From Gigaspora margarita (taxonomy: Eukaryota > Glomeromycota > Glomeromycetes > Diversisporales > Gigasporaceae): a stretch of 64,000 nt of DNA. Below, piece by piece: positions 10,217 through 21,107 of the stretch (positions are counted from its first letter, which is position 1; each line of letters begins with the position of its first letter). The DNA is taken from positions 117,160 through 181,159 of the forward strand of contig WTPW01000617.1 in assembly GCA_009809945.1 (NCBI GenBank), given 5' to 3'. A model generated the notes under the pieces. The model was not told the DNA's origin, ran no database searches, and was given only the letters and a program-made list of their open reading frames with translations. Position numbers and translations under genes: made by a program.

Positions 10217-13200
10217 TATAATATCTAGCAATATTTCATTTTATAGAGAACAATAATCAATTATGATTGGCTAAAAGTTATTAAATAATCAATCAACTAG
10301 AATAAATAATCTTTTTAAATCATTTAAGCTATAAAATAACTAATAACTAGCCATTTGTAATTTGAGTTATTTGGATTATTTAAAATTATTTACCATCTTT
10401 GTTTTAAACTTCATAAAAAAAATTATTAAAATCCACATATATATATGTGATAATTTATATATTATATATGCTACATTATTGTCCTATAAGATCAGATATA
10501 ATGTTAATCAAACTAACCAAAATAAACTAAATAATTTTGTATAGTTAGAATTAGAGTTAGGTAGGGTTAGAGTATGGGTAAAAAAGATATTATATAGTAA
10601 AATTTTGCAAGAAGTTTTTTTTATTAGAGCACAAAAGATAGTTTCATATACAAATTTTGTTATAGATGATTTTTGTTAGAACAACCATTTGTTTTAAATT
10701 TTTTTCTTGTATTATATTTACACCTAGTCTTGAATTTTTATTGGTCAATTATGTGAGAACAACATATTGCAAAGGTGATAAATAAATATACCCTATATAA
10801 CTTATATATAATTTTACAAAAACTAGAATATTTTGTAATTTAGTAATCTGAATTTAATAATTTTAGTATCATTTTATTTTTATTTTAATAAGAAATCTAA
10901 TAATACCAAAACCAATTTAAAGTTTTTTGTTAATATCTTTTGATCCAGTAATCCAAATACTATATTAGTTAACTAATTTGTTTTACTTTTTTGAACTAGT
11001 TTTTTTGTTATATATAAATTTAAAAAAATATATAAAATTACTATAAACTTTAAAGTTTCGATATTTCTTTCTCTACATATTAATTTAAAATTAAAATTTT
11101 TTAAGTATAGAACAGAAGAAGAAAAAACAATTAAGTCTAAAAATTAAATTAAAATTTTATTAATTTTGTACAAATCAAAAATATAACTTTGTCAAAAACA
11201 AATATTTGCTAATTATAATAATAAATATATATAAAAAATATGCTTTGAACAACTTTATTTAGGAAATAAAAGTAGGTTACTTTGTAAAAAAAAAATATTA
11301 TTTATATACTAAAGTTAAAATTTTTGTTTAATAATAAAAAAACTTTTTTTTATTAAAATAACCTACTTTGAACTCTTAAACAAAGTTGTTAATACACATT
11401 TTTTTGAATTTTTTACTAAGCAAAAAATAGTGTTAAAAAAAAAATTTTAAAAATTTTTTTTAAAAAATGGTTTAATTTTAATACAATTTTTTACTCAGCA
11501 AAAGGTTAACTTGATAATTAATTAAGTAAAATTATATACTAAACAACTTTGCTTAAAAGCCCAAAGCAGATTACTCTAATAAAAAAAGTTTTATATTAAT
11601 AAACTAAAAATTAACTTTAGTATATAGATAACACTTTTTTTTACAAGATAGTCTACTATTATTTTCTAAATAAAGTTATTTAGAGCATGTTTTTACATAT
11701 ATTTATTACTTTAAAATCAGCAAATATTTGTTTTTGGCAAAGTAGTAGCAAAGTTATATTTTGATTTGTGCAAAATTGATTTAAGCTCTTTTTTCTTTTT
11801 TTACTGTTTTATATTTTTAAAAAATTTAATTTTAAGTTAATATATAGAAAAAAATATCAAGCCTTTGTAATTTCATAAGTTTTTATTTTAATTTTATATG
11901 TAAAAAATTTACATATAACAAATCAGTTACTAATATATTGCTAAAAATAAGCTATTATTTTAAAAAAAAAGTTATACAAGAAATTATAAAAATAGTTTAT
12001 TTTCAAGTTGTTAAATTTTTTAAAAATTGAAAAGTATACTAAAAAAAAAATTATCTAAATGTTATCAAATTTTAATATAAAGTATATTTTTATATTCTAA
12101 ACAACTTATATGATCATATTTTTGAGGTTATTTAGTAAAATTTAAACTTTTATATATAGTAATTGTTGGCAATTTTTCTACAAATTTTTAAAAAATAAGA
12201 GAATAGCTTATTTTTGACAATAGTTTATTGTTTGGTACTATACAAAAATGATTATTGTATCATTTAATTCTACTTATTGAGTGAAATCAAATAGTATTAA
12301 AATTATTTAAGTTAAATTACTGGATCAAAAATAAACAATTTTTTATAAAAAAATTATTTTATTTTTTTGATGCTTTTTATTTTATTGGAAAAAATATTAT
12401 TTTTGTATGATTCTACTTCTTTTGTATAATATTATTTATAAATGCCTCTCTTAGTGATAGTTTTAAAAAGTGTTTCAACTTTTTAATATTAAAGCTTTGT
12501 TTTTTTTTTATTTTAATAATTTTTATTGCTAAATATACTATACCTGTTGTTGCTAAAAGTTTTTCTATTATTGCTACCAACTTCTTAATATAAATTTTGT
12601 GTATCTTTACAACTAGACTATACTTTTGTTTTAATTGGTTTGTTTTTTTTTGAAATAATATAGCTATTTCTTTTAAATTTATTTTGAACCTTAAGTATTC
12701 TATAAATTGTATAAGTATATTTGGCTTTTTTCAATATTTATTATAAAGCCTAATAAATTACTAACTCTTTTCAACAATCATCTGAACCAAAATTTTTTAC
12801 AAATACCAACCTATAAAACTTTGTAGTTAGTATATTTATATACAACAAATACTTTATCTAGAAGCATTTTGGATATAGGGTTTCAGATCACATGTTGAGA
12901 AGAACTAAAATAGAGCTGAAAAAAAACTCTTTTTCTAGATTTAGCTTTTCAGGTAGAAGACTTTGTTGCTATAGAAAATATAGTAGAACTAATACTCTGA
13001 AAATTTTTGTCAAAAGTTGTAAAAGTTTAAGCAGAAGCATACTTTTGGTTAAATATATTATTCTACAAAATATAAAACTTACACTCTTTACAAGTTTTGG
13101 TTTCTTGATATTTTTTCTTGAACTTTTTAAAATTTTACTAAAAAGTGAGAAATCTAGTTTATTTCTTTCAAAAAATTAGCATTGTTTACTTTGTTCAATT

Positions 13201-13548
13201 TGAAAAAGTACATATTTAATTTGAATTAAGCTATGAGTGGTTTTTAGGTCCTGTGAAATAAACAATAAATAATATGTGATGAAGTTTGAAAGAAAATTCT
13301 AAAATGAAACTTCTTTCTAAAAGGTTCTTTTAGGTGTAGCTTATTTGTTTTCTTTATGTATATTTAATATTTTAGTAAAAATATATTTTATGTAGCATTA
13401 AATAATTTTTAAATTATATTTAGGTTTAGAGATAATTTTAGACTTAGATAGTTATATTTTATCTTTTTTAGCATATTCTTGTTTTACAGATTTTCTTTGT
13501 TTTTTTTTTTTATTGTATTTTTTTTTTCTAGTTTTTGGTTTTTATATA
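10217..13548. other. AT-rich repeat terrain with two D palindromes
   Basis: D-family palindromes lie at 11240-11400 and 11530-11690. A sequence near 10550-10770 resembles stretches at 37620-37850 and 40930-41160 (three copies of one unnamed repeat). Reading frames at 10362-10544 and 12892-13179 are strongly biased to Lys, Asn, Ile and Phe as expected from base composition, and I do not call them. No other feature is seen. Confidence 0.5.
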
Positions 13549-13735
13549 CAGTTGCCTCTCTTTAATCTGAATCTCTCTAAACTGAATACTATTAAACTCT
13601 CTCTAAACCAAACAAAATCATCTAGAACATTTGTAAATTTTATTATAAAGTTTGAATTAGCCATATATAACTTTTTAAAACTAAACTTTTTCAAATTTTT
13701 ACATAGTAAAAAAAGGCAGTCCTGGTAGTTCAGAT
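13549..13735. mobile_element. Possible damaged CAGT-end TA element
   Basis: A TA dinucleotide at 13547-13548 is followed by CAGTTGCCTCTCTTTAATC, a typical Tc1/mariner/pogo-style terminus. Near 13720 a loosely complementary gttcagattagag is found just before another element. The right terminus is not clean, so this is weakly supported. Confidence 0.35.
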
Positions 13736-13737
13736 TA

Positions 13738-13891
13738 GAGCCGTGTCATTAATCATTTGATTATTTTTTATCAGAGGCCTACTCCCTCTCCCCCCTCTTT
13801 AATATAAATTTGGTCAGGTTCTTATATATAATTTCAACTTTTTTGACTCTTCTCCTCCTCTAAAAAATCACCTGATTTTTGTTACTCCCCT
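13738..13891. mobile_element. B-family miniature element
   Basis: A 154-bp element reading GAGCCGTGTCATTAATCA at one end and ...gttactcccct at the other, flanked by TA (13736-13737, 13892-13893). The interior has ggtcaggttcttatatat and ataatttcaac. Seven copies are recognised in the window, the others at 15570, 38183, 38593, 45338, 47836 and 63441. Confidence 0.8.
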
Positions 13892-14480
13892 TAGAAAGAG
13901 TTGACTATAGATTTTTGCTAGTTTTCTATTCTTTTATTCTCAACCCTTTTATTTCTTTTTTTTTGTTTTTTTTGTTTTATTTGGTTTAAGTATATTCTAT
14001 ATATCCCAAACATTAATCTAAATAAAAAGAATTTAAAGAGAATCCTATATGATAGAGTTAGCTAAACATTCTAATTTTTCCATTTGAAAAATTAGTGCAA
14101 CAAGCACATCTGGGCACCCTTGAGGCAGCCAGGTGAGATCATCTTGCAATTAAATTAGAGTTAATGTAGTTTAGTAATCAAATCTCATATTCAAATTCTA
14201 TATTATCAAAAAATTTAATAAAGTACTAGTGAGGCTGTTAAAAAGAAAAAAAAATTATAAAGCCTAATTTGGTTAGAAGTTTTTGTACAATTAGAGATAT
14301 CACTTTAGAGTCTTCTTGCTATTCACTATTATTAAAAAATTATTTCAATATATTATAATCCATATTTTCTTTTTTCTTAATATTTTATTATGGGCTTGTA
14401 AAGATATATAAAAGAAAGTATCTTTTATATTTATATAAACCAAATAGTTATTTCTTCTAACTAGACTTTTTACTATGATA
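13892..14480. other. Non-coding stretch with a repeat also seen at 52660
   Basis: catctgggcaccc followed by gcagccaggtgag at 14106-14133 matches catctgggcac..gcagccaggtgag at 52669-52695, where it lies near the 3' end of a probable retroelement remnant. No gene is seen. Confidence 0.5.
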
Positions 14481-14815
14481 TAGTCAAACCTTTATAAATA
14501 CAATGTGTACAGACAGGTCTACAATGTGCATTTAGAAAGGTATTGCATTTAGAGTAAGCCAATTAAATTGCAGCTTTAAAGATTAGATCATTAAGTTTGT
14601 ATACCTTTTACTAAAAACTGTATAACCTATCTTAAATACTAAAATTTGATTGGCTACATGCATTTAGGGAGTAGTATAATATAGAAAATTATTTGAAAGA
14701 ACATGCATTTACAGAATATAGAACATGCATTTAGCACTAATAATTTCTTACAAACAAGGCATGCATTTAGAAAGGTATTGCATTTATAGAGGTTGCATTT
14801 ATAAAGGTTTGACTG
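14481..14815. mobile_element. TA-flanked element, TAGTCAAACC/GGTTTGACTG ends
   Basis: Inverted ends agtcaaacctttataaat and atttataaaggtttgact are flanked by TA (14479-14480 and 14816-14817). The first base of the left end is T where the right-end complement predicts C. The interior contains repeated tgcatttagaaagg words. The ends fit the Tc1/mariner class, but no transposase is present. Confidence 0.7.
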
Positions 14816-15104
14816 TAATTGATTTCATTTTAAAATAAACATATCAGTAGATTGGCGTAACATATCAGCTCGACCAATCATGATCGAGGATTATCAAAAA
14901 AATTTTACACAAAAATTTATTACAAAGCGAATTTTCACAAAAACGGCCTTTTTAACCAGCTTTGTATTTATAATTAAGTATGTAGAAAATTACGAAATTT
15001 ATGTATTTAATTATAAGCCAAAAGTAGATTAAAAAGCCATTTTTTTGAAAATTGACTTCCGAATTTACCTTTGATAGTTACCAACCCATTTCTCAATGCC
15101 CAAC

Positions 15105-15386
15105 CTATCCTAAAACACCTGAGTATTTCAACAAACGATAAAAGTACTTCTTTTTACAGCTTAGCATAGCTCTTTTATTAAGTTTTATTGGTTTTTTAAC
15201 TTGTCTAGACATCAAAGAGGCTCTTTTGTTAGTTGTAACAAGTACTTCGTTTGTTAGTTTTTCAACGTTACTTAGAAGCAAATTTTTGTGTAATAGTTTA
15301 TCGAAAAAATAGACCCAGTTACGCTGATCTGCTGATATGATATGTTTTATAAAAGAGTTTAAGATTTTAAACCTATAATTATACAT
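15105..15386 (-). CDS. Uncharacterised basic reading frame, doubtful
   Basis: A 93-residue frame starting at 15386 is rich in Lys, Arg and Leu, with a mixed composition less biased than neighbouring chance frames. I do not recognise a family. There is no visible signal peptide or membrane segment. It could be the 3' part of a degraded transposon gene or a chance frame. No neighbour helps, since the flanks are repeats on both sides. Confidence 0.25.
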   Translation of the reverse strand: MYNYRFKILNSFIKHIISADQRNWVYFFDKLLHKNLLLSNVEKLTNEVLVTTNKRASLMSRQVKKPIKLNKRAMLSCKKKYFYRLLKYSGVLG

Positions 15387-15569
15387 TTTTCTATCCTTCT
15401 TGTTAATTATAAAGATATTAAAAATATAACAAAGTGATTGTTTTAAAAAAGTTCTATTGTTTGTATTTGTAATAATGCTGAAATTTTCTTTTTATTGGTG
15501 GTTTGCAGTTTTATTCTAGTAAATACTCATTTTACTATTGATATTAGTTATATTATTCAAATTTTTCTA

Positions 15570-15718
15570 AAGAGAATAACAAAAATTAGGTTATTTTTGG
15601 AAAAGAAAGAAAGTAAAAAGTTGAAATTATATATAAATAATCTGATTAAATATATATTAAGAAAGGAATAAATAGTAGCTTTTGATAAAAAATAATTAGA
15701 TAATTAATAACACTACTC
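15570..15718. mobile_element. B-family miniature element, diverged copy
   Basis: Inverted relative to the 13738 copy. It keeps aaagttgaaattatatata and gataaaaaataattag, with TA on both sides (15568-15569, 15719-15720). About 149 bp. Confidence 0.6.
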
Positions 15719-16088
15719 TAACTTTTTTTTTAAAATGCTTTAATTGATCTAGCACTAGGTATAATCTTATAAACAATTGCTATATTAATTATTTAATTAG
15801 AAATTTTTCTAAACAACTGCTATGTTGGTTATTCAATTAAAAGTTTTATAAATATTGTTTTATTTTTTCTATTTTATTAAAGCTCTTAAATCAATTCTAT
15901 TTTGGATTGGTCTAAGATGAAAACTTTCTAGTTGTATAAGTACAGTATATAGCTATTGATATGATTAATTAAAGAAATATTTTTTTCTTAATACTAGCAT
16001 GCTAATCTATCCATCTACTATATTATTATAAAGCTATACTATTAATTTCAAATGCTTATTAGCCTTTACTCAATTTGTTTATTTCAAC
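15719..16088. other. AT-rich non-coding stretch
   Basis: Short tandem similarity (aaacaattgctatattaatt / aaacaactgctatgttggtt) occurs at 15771-15840. Nothing else is recognised. Confidence 0.5.
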
Positions 16089-16372
16089 CATCTAGAACTC
16101 TAGAGAACTTTTAACTAGGATTTGACCAATTTTGATCTAATTTGCTAAAAATAACAAAACTATATTTTTTTAATAATATTTGTTAAGTAATTAGAATCGA
16201 ATAATCCTTTTTTTATTAGATATGCCTTACTAAAAGCTTTATTTTTTTTAAAAAAGTAGATTACTAGATACCAAGATAATTGCCAAAACCTGTTTTTTGC
16301 TTCTTAAATTTTAGGATTTTTGTTAAAATGCATAATGTATAACCTTTGTATTAGATGTTTAGGGTTCTAACT
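16089..16372. mobile_element. R-family repeat, older copy
   Basis: Starts near tagaactctagaga and ends near gatgtttagggttcta. The interior matches the better-preserved copy at 16452-16750 throughout (ttggccaattttgatct-type, tgccaagataattgcc). Other copies lie at 7259-7556 and, inverted, at 39050-39300. Confidence 0.6.
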
Positions 16373-16451
16373 CTAGTAGTACTCCAGTTTTTGGCTTTTA
16401 GTAAGAACCATTCTAGTATAGCTCAAATGGAACAACTTATTGGTTCTAATA

Positions 16452-16750
16452 GAACCCGGACATCTCTCATATAGGTCATAACTAGATTTTGGCCAATTTT
16501 GACCTAAAAAATTTGCTAAAAATGACAAAATTTATTTACTTTAATATCTTTTAATCCAGTGATCAAAATTGAATAACCTTTTTTTTATTAGATGCATCTC
16601 ACTGAGAGCTTTATTTTAAAAAAAAGTTCATTCAAATTGGACCACTGGATGCCAAGATAATTGCCAAAAACTGTTTTTTGATTCTTAAATTTTAGGTGTT
16701 TTTGCTGAAAAATTTCAAGTATGACCTCTATACTAGATGTCCAGGGTCCT
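16452..16750. mobile_element. R-family element, 8-9-bp target duplication
   Basis: Inverted ends GAACCCGGACATC and AGGACCCTGGACATC (complement). GTTCTAATA is repeated at 16443-16451 and 16751-16759, so the duplication is 8 or 9 bp depending on whether the terminal A belongs to the element. The ends resemble the AGGACCC family at 9713. Non-coding. Confidence 0.65.
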
Positions 16751-17009
16751 GTTCTAATACCATGTGCTGAGGATATAATGCTACAAGTTCATAAAGTATC
16801 ATTTTTAGACTTAAGCCTCTTATTACATTTCATGACTTTAGTTATTCAAATCAAAGACCCTAACTATCAAGTTTGGTCCAAAAGTTTTGCTGCACTAGTC
16901 TATTGCACAACTGCACTACTAGATCTATCAATTGATATTCTGGGTTCTTGTTTTCTATAGTGCTTTAGTTTTTTAATATTGTAAAATTAATCTAATAGAA
17001 TTTTGATTT

Positions 17010-17083
17010 TTGCCACCAACAGAAATTGAATTGGCAATCTTATAATTTGCAATCTAAGAGCATAACTGCTATGCTATCAACCC
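17010..17083 (-). pseudogene. tRNA-Cys-like sequence, degenerate
   Basis: Read on the minus strand from 17083, the sequence begins gggttgatagcatagcag, resembling an internal A box. It has a possible anticodon arm with loop ttgcaaa (GCA, Cys) between tcttag and ataaga, and then an aattcaattt segment in the B-box position. The acceptor stem does not pair properly. It could be a decayed tRNA gene or the head of a tRNA-derived SINE. No working tRNA is claimed. Confidence 0.35.
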
Positions 17084-17253
17084 AAAGATCATTAATTAAA
17101 AAATAGAACCTGCATTTTTCTTTATTAGCATTATTGAATAGCTTGAATTTGATATTTTCTTAAATCAAGTCTTTGAACTTTTACTAAATACACACCTGTT
17201 CTGTTTTTGGTTAGAACATAAATAAAAGAAATTGTTATAAGTATAAATTCTCT

Positions 17254-17744
17254 TTACAAATTATTAGTGTGATAATGCATCATGTAATAGTTTTCTGGCA
17301 TTTTGAGTTGATTTTCATAACATTTTATACCCTTGTTTAGCTTCCTGATTATCATTACTAGGCTTTGATTCATATAAGGCTTTCTTAATGTTATCAATTG
17401 GATATAAGGCTGCTGACATTCAATAAAAAATATTTCTAATGATTTTATCAAGTTCTTTTGCTGTCTTGATATTGATCACCAGAAGTATAGTTCTATTTGT
17501 AGGTTTTGCAATCAACTTTAACATTGCATAGATCTTCTTATAATATCTTTTGTCATTCTGATTTTGAGAGTGTGCAGTCTGAATAAATTTTAGTAGGCAA
17601 ATTTTTGAGGTCTCCAGTAGGGAACCAGGGCCTTGGCTCATCAGTATCGAAGACTTCATCCAAGTCCTGGTCATCTGTGTTAACATTGCTTGTATTAGGT
17701 TGATCGTCTAACATAAAAGAGTTACTAAGAGCGGACAGCACCAA
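17254..17744 (-). pseudogene. Broken coding remnant with acidic N-terminal part
   Basis: A frame beginning at 17744 gives an acidic stretch (residues about 14-35 rich in Asp, Asn, Thr, including DDQDLDEVFDTDEP). Downstream the coding signal appears to jump between frames (17420-17686, then 17254-17451), with plausible protein-like segments on either side of each jump. This pattern suggests an old gene broken by small indels. I do not recognise the family. It might equally be a mosaic of chance frames. It lies about 0.5 kb upstream of, and divergent from, the 18224 gene. Confidence 0.3.
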
Positions 17745-18223
17745 AAATAAAACGGCCTAGATATTTATCATAGAAATATATATGAAAGGAATTCTTTCAG
17801 TCTTTCGTTGTGTAACTTAGAGTAACACTAGATTTTACTTTGTACTACGGTTTGGACCACCAATTATGATAATTAAGGAAAAGGCATAAAATGCACGTGG
17901 GTGAGATGTGATTGGTGGAAGAGGTGTTGGACAGGCGAAAATTCCAAAAACTTCCGATGCAGAAAGTCCGAAATATTCCGAAGATTTCGCATAATTGACA
18001 AAATCCAAATAAGAACTCGCATAATTCGCACCCATCGCATAATTTGAACATAATTTACCCACATAATCCTGGATACCCTAACTATGACGTTTATTTCATG
18101 TGATCGTACTGGTATAATAGAAATTAAACCAATCAAAACAAACCTTAACCCATGCTTATGCATAGCTTTCGAAAAAGTGTAAGATCGGATGATTTCTCTA
18201 ACAAAAGTTAAATTTTTTCACAA

Positions 18224-19394
18224 ATGTCTTCGTCATTTAGTCTAATTGTTCGGATTTCATGTCCCTTATTGCATACTTTCCGATCGAGAGTGTATCTTTC
18301 ACCTACTTACTCCATTCATAAAAGATCCTTGATAAGCAAGACCGATTTTAGGATCTCTTCGAGAGAGGAGACAGGCTTGATTCGCATTAGTCCTTCAGCG
18401 TCCAAATTCCTAAAAGAAGATCTTGAAGCACTGAAAATAGTGTTTCGCCCAGCTTCATCTGAAGATGCTGTCATTCCGGCAGTTAATAGTATGCTTAGTG
18501 TCTTTTTTTTCTCTGTGATCGCACACTAACAATTTCAAATTATTGTACAGTCAAAAATTATCCGAAAAAATATGAGGTCCCCGAAATCGACCCACTAGTT
18601 CTTAGTAATCGAAATTTCAATGTTAACAATTACAAAGGTATTCAGGATAAATATGTCAAAACATTTATCGACAAACTGCATGATGTAATCAAGAATTCAA
18701 CGGTTGCTAAAGGCACGGATGAGTCTAAACTGACACTTTAGTATCAGATGTGCTAGTTCAAGTTGCCGATATGGATGGTTGGCCCTTTAAACTTCGGTGA
18801 GTGCCCCGAAAGCATTCTTTTTGTGATACAATTCAATAGCTCCTTAAATTTTGCATGTACAAAATCTAGCCATCATCCATTTTGCGAACTAGTTATTGGT
18901 GGTAAATCTGTGACAGCTAGGCCTGAATTTGTGATTGATAAGGATCGGATTGCAGTTGTTATAGATGTCTGTATGTTTCCTAATGTTCAACAGTTCAAAT
19001 TTTTGTTCGCTTAGTTAATTTTTTTTTAAAACAGGATAAACACTTAAAAAATAGAATGCTTACTAAAAGGTCTGATTACGGAGAAGTACAACTTGCTGCT
19101 GAAATACTCGCTTGTGGTAGTGCAAATTTACGTGAGATTTATGAGGATGAATATGTTGATCAAGAAATATTTGCTATCCGTGTTATATCTACTTATTTTA
19201 CATTTTACCGTACTGTAATTACTGCATCTTATTGGGAAGAACTTGATTTTGGTCTGCCAAAAAAACAGTTAGTCGTGATTGAAAGATGGCCACCTAAAAA
19301 TGGTAAAGATGAAGGTTTAGATATTGCGGAAATCGGAGGAAGAAAAGTGGTTCTAACGTCGTTGGCCAAAATTCGAGAATATCTTTTGCAGTAG
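18224..19394 (+). CDS. PD-(D/E)XK nuclease-like protein, one frameshift
   Basis: Four exons fit: 18224-18488, 18551-18796, 18870-18966 and 19035-19394, all with GT-AG introns of 62-73 bp. The frame is open except for one missing base in exon 2, near 18729. Reading straight on hits TAG at 18739, while a +1 shift continues as TLVSDVLVQVADMDGWPF. With that one base the protein would be 322 residues. Residues about 189-205 contain PEF, then a beta-strand-like VVID and D-D-K-H, which fits the PE...(D/E)XK active site of this nuclease fold. The N-terminal 40 residues are Ser/Arg-rich and could be a mitochondrial presequence. Conserved splice phases and C-terminal continuity argue for a recent break or a sequence error. 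The biological role is unknown. The nuclease assignment is motif-based. Confidence 0.6.
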
Positions 19395-19590
19395 CTACTA
19401 TTTGTAATAGGATTAATTTGGCTGTACATAGAACCACTTTTTAATATACTTTAATTTAGTAAAATTTCTGAAATTAATATCAAAAATCAAAAGTCCAACA
19501 GCATTATGTAAAAATTGGCTGTGTGAATAACCAGTGTAATATATAATGCTCCATTTTTTTGATAAAAAGCATTTGAGGTTTTATTTTCAT

Positions 19591-19971
19591 TCAATGAGAT
19601 CCAATTCTCAAAGGCGTTCTGGAATAACTATATAGGGGTCTTCGCAATACCAAACGTATCTTAAGACAATCCAATTTTTTCACACAATTTTTCTTGAATT
19701 GATCCCATGCTTGCTGTTTGATAAAACTTTTTGGATCTCCTTTATGAAAGAATTCGACATATTTTTCATGTTGTTCTCTTTGCACTTCGACAGCAAAACC
19801 ATATTCAGTATAAAATATATCGAGTTTTAATCCTGCTAGAAATTCTGGTGTTTTGAGAAATTCAGGCTGACGCATTTTAGATGGTTGTCCAAGGTACTTT
19901 GATATAATTTCATGGCATAATGTTTCACATTTATATTTTGAGCAATAAGGGCACCATAAGTTATCATACAT
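19591..19971 (-). pseudogene. Truncated zinc-ribbon/PD-(D/E)XK-like pseudogene
   Basis: The frame opens at an internal Met (19971) just before WCPYC, which is half of a zinc-ribbon-like motif whose upstream partner is missing. It then reads LDIFYTEYGFAVEVQ, where D and E-x-Q sit as in Vsr/MutH-like variants of the PD-(D/E)XK fold, followed by QREQHEKY. Near residue 95 the sequence KKNC.KK shifts frame: another frame carries the expected WIVLRYVWYCEDPYIVIPE, itself ended early by TGA at 19602. Upstream, similarity stops at a GGTCCGG repeat (19985 on), so the 5' part was probably lost there. It faces the 18224 gene tail to tail with 196 bp between. Confidence 0.6.
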
Positions 19972-19984
19972 TGCCAGAGTTAGT

Positions 19985-20315
19985 GCTCCTAGGTCCGGTC
20001 CAGGTCCGGTCCGGGATTGAACCAGACTCGGACTCTAAATTTTACTAATTTTAGACTTCAGACTCAATAATAAGTTCAGTCTGGGTCCGGTCGAAATCCG
20101 CGGACTAGTTTGAATTCGAATATTTATATGTATTTTTTGGTGCTGAACAAGTTTACTTAGTGCATGAAGTTAGGATTAATTAGTAAAATTTTATGAATTA
20201 TAAGGTACAAGGAACCATGTGGCTATTAGAACCAACCGGTCCCAAGTCTGACTTGAGGCGACTCATGGAGTCGAGTCGGACCGGACCGGGCTTTTAACAT
20301 CCCTACATACAAGCG
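19985..20315. repeat. GGTCCGG subrepeat element with A-family core
   Basis: The left side carries repeated ggtccggtcc words (19990-20010, 20080-20100) and the right side carries gagtcggaccggaccggg (20270-20290). An A-family fragment (caagtttacttagtgcatg) lies between them near 20150. The outer ends do not show a clean target duplication. It is GC-rich relative to the surroundings and probably truncated the neighbouring nuclease gene. Confidence 0.5.
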
Positions 20316-20790
20316 CGAAATAACGCTCACCTGTATGTTAAATTGATCGTTATTTCAAGTACGCGCATGGGTATTATTTCGAAATAAGGGCTGATTTTCG
20401 GAACCGAACGGATATTTATTTACTAGATGAAATACAATATGCAGATATGCATAAAGTGTAGTAAATTGATATTTATATACTGTATTACATCATAAACCCA
20501 ATAAATTATTAGCGAAACTATATTTATTATCATTATATTTTGAAAAGTAATTAATGTAATTCAATCTTATTTTTAATCATCATATCATTTATTAGATTCG
20601 ATACGATTTTAACCTACAATTATGAAACAAAATCTTACAATAGCATGTCAAACGGTATAAACTAAATTCTTAATTTAATCTCAATCTTTTTTTTTTGTTG
20701 ACGTTTCCAGCATTTAGAACTTATTTACATATAGTAATAAATACTAGTATTAAATATAAACGTTTCTTCGTAGAAATGGTTTTAGCTAGG
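20316..20790. other. Intergenic stretch upstream of MTR3
   Basis: The motif gcgcgaaataacg...gcatgggtattatttcgaaat at 20320-20390 is related to the sequence at 25139-25240. Otherwise it is AT-rich without recognised features. Confidence 0.4.
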
Positions 20791-20896
20791 TTGTGAATAG
20801 ACAGCCATTAGACACCATTAGACATATAAAAAACTATCAATAGACATATATTTGTCTAATGACTTTTTTCCATTAGACTATGTAAGCTCACAACCT
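20791..20896. mobile_element. Small inverted-repeat element with cattagaca subrepeats
   Basis: Ends read aggttgtga and tcacaacct. Internal direct and inverted gccattagaca words occur three to four times. About 106 bp, non-coding, in the presumed promoter-side region of MTR3. No target duplication was confirmed. Confidence 0.5.
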
Positions 20897-21107
20897 TGGG
20901 TTTTATGGTGATTTTTTATTAGTGAACGTTATGCTCTCAAAAAGTACTTTAGCTTGGCATTATCGTTAAATTCGAAGGCGAAGATCATTAAAAATTCCAA
21001 ATTCCTGTGACTGACCAATCAGAAAAAAGTTAGTCTATAGATCCTGATTAGTCAAAAAATGAAATTCTTATCCTCTACAGTTTTTTACTGGCGGGTTTCT
21101 TTAGACC

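Noticed and set aside
12892..13179. 95-residue frame rich in Lys, Arg, Ser and Leu
   Set aside because: No recognisable motif, no intron structure, composition as expected by chance in this DNA.
16721..16960. 79-residue frame
   Set aside because: Its first part lies in the R-family transposon end and its remainder shows no known motif or conserved context.
17835..18163. Three overlapping minus-strand frames upstream of the 18224 gene
   Set aside because: All three frames are open over the same bases and none shows a motif; probably promoter-side sequence with repeated gcataatt words.
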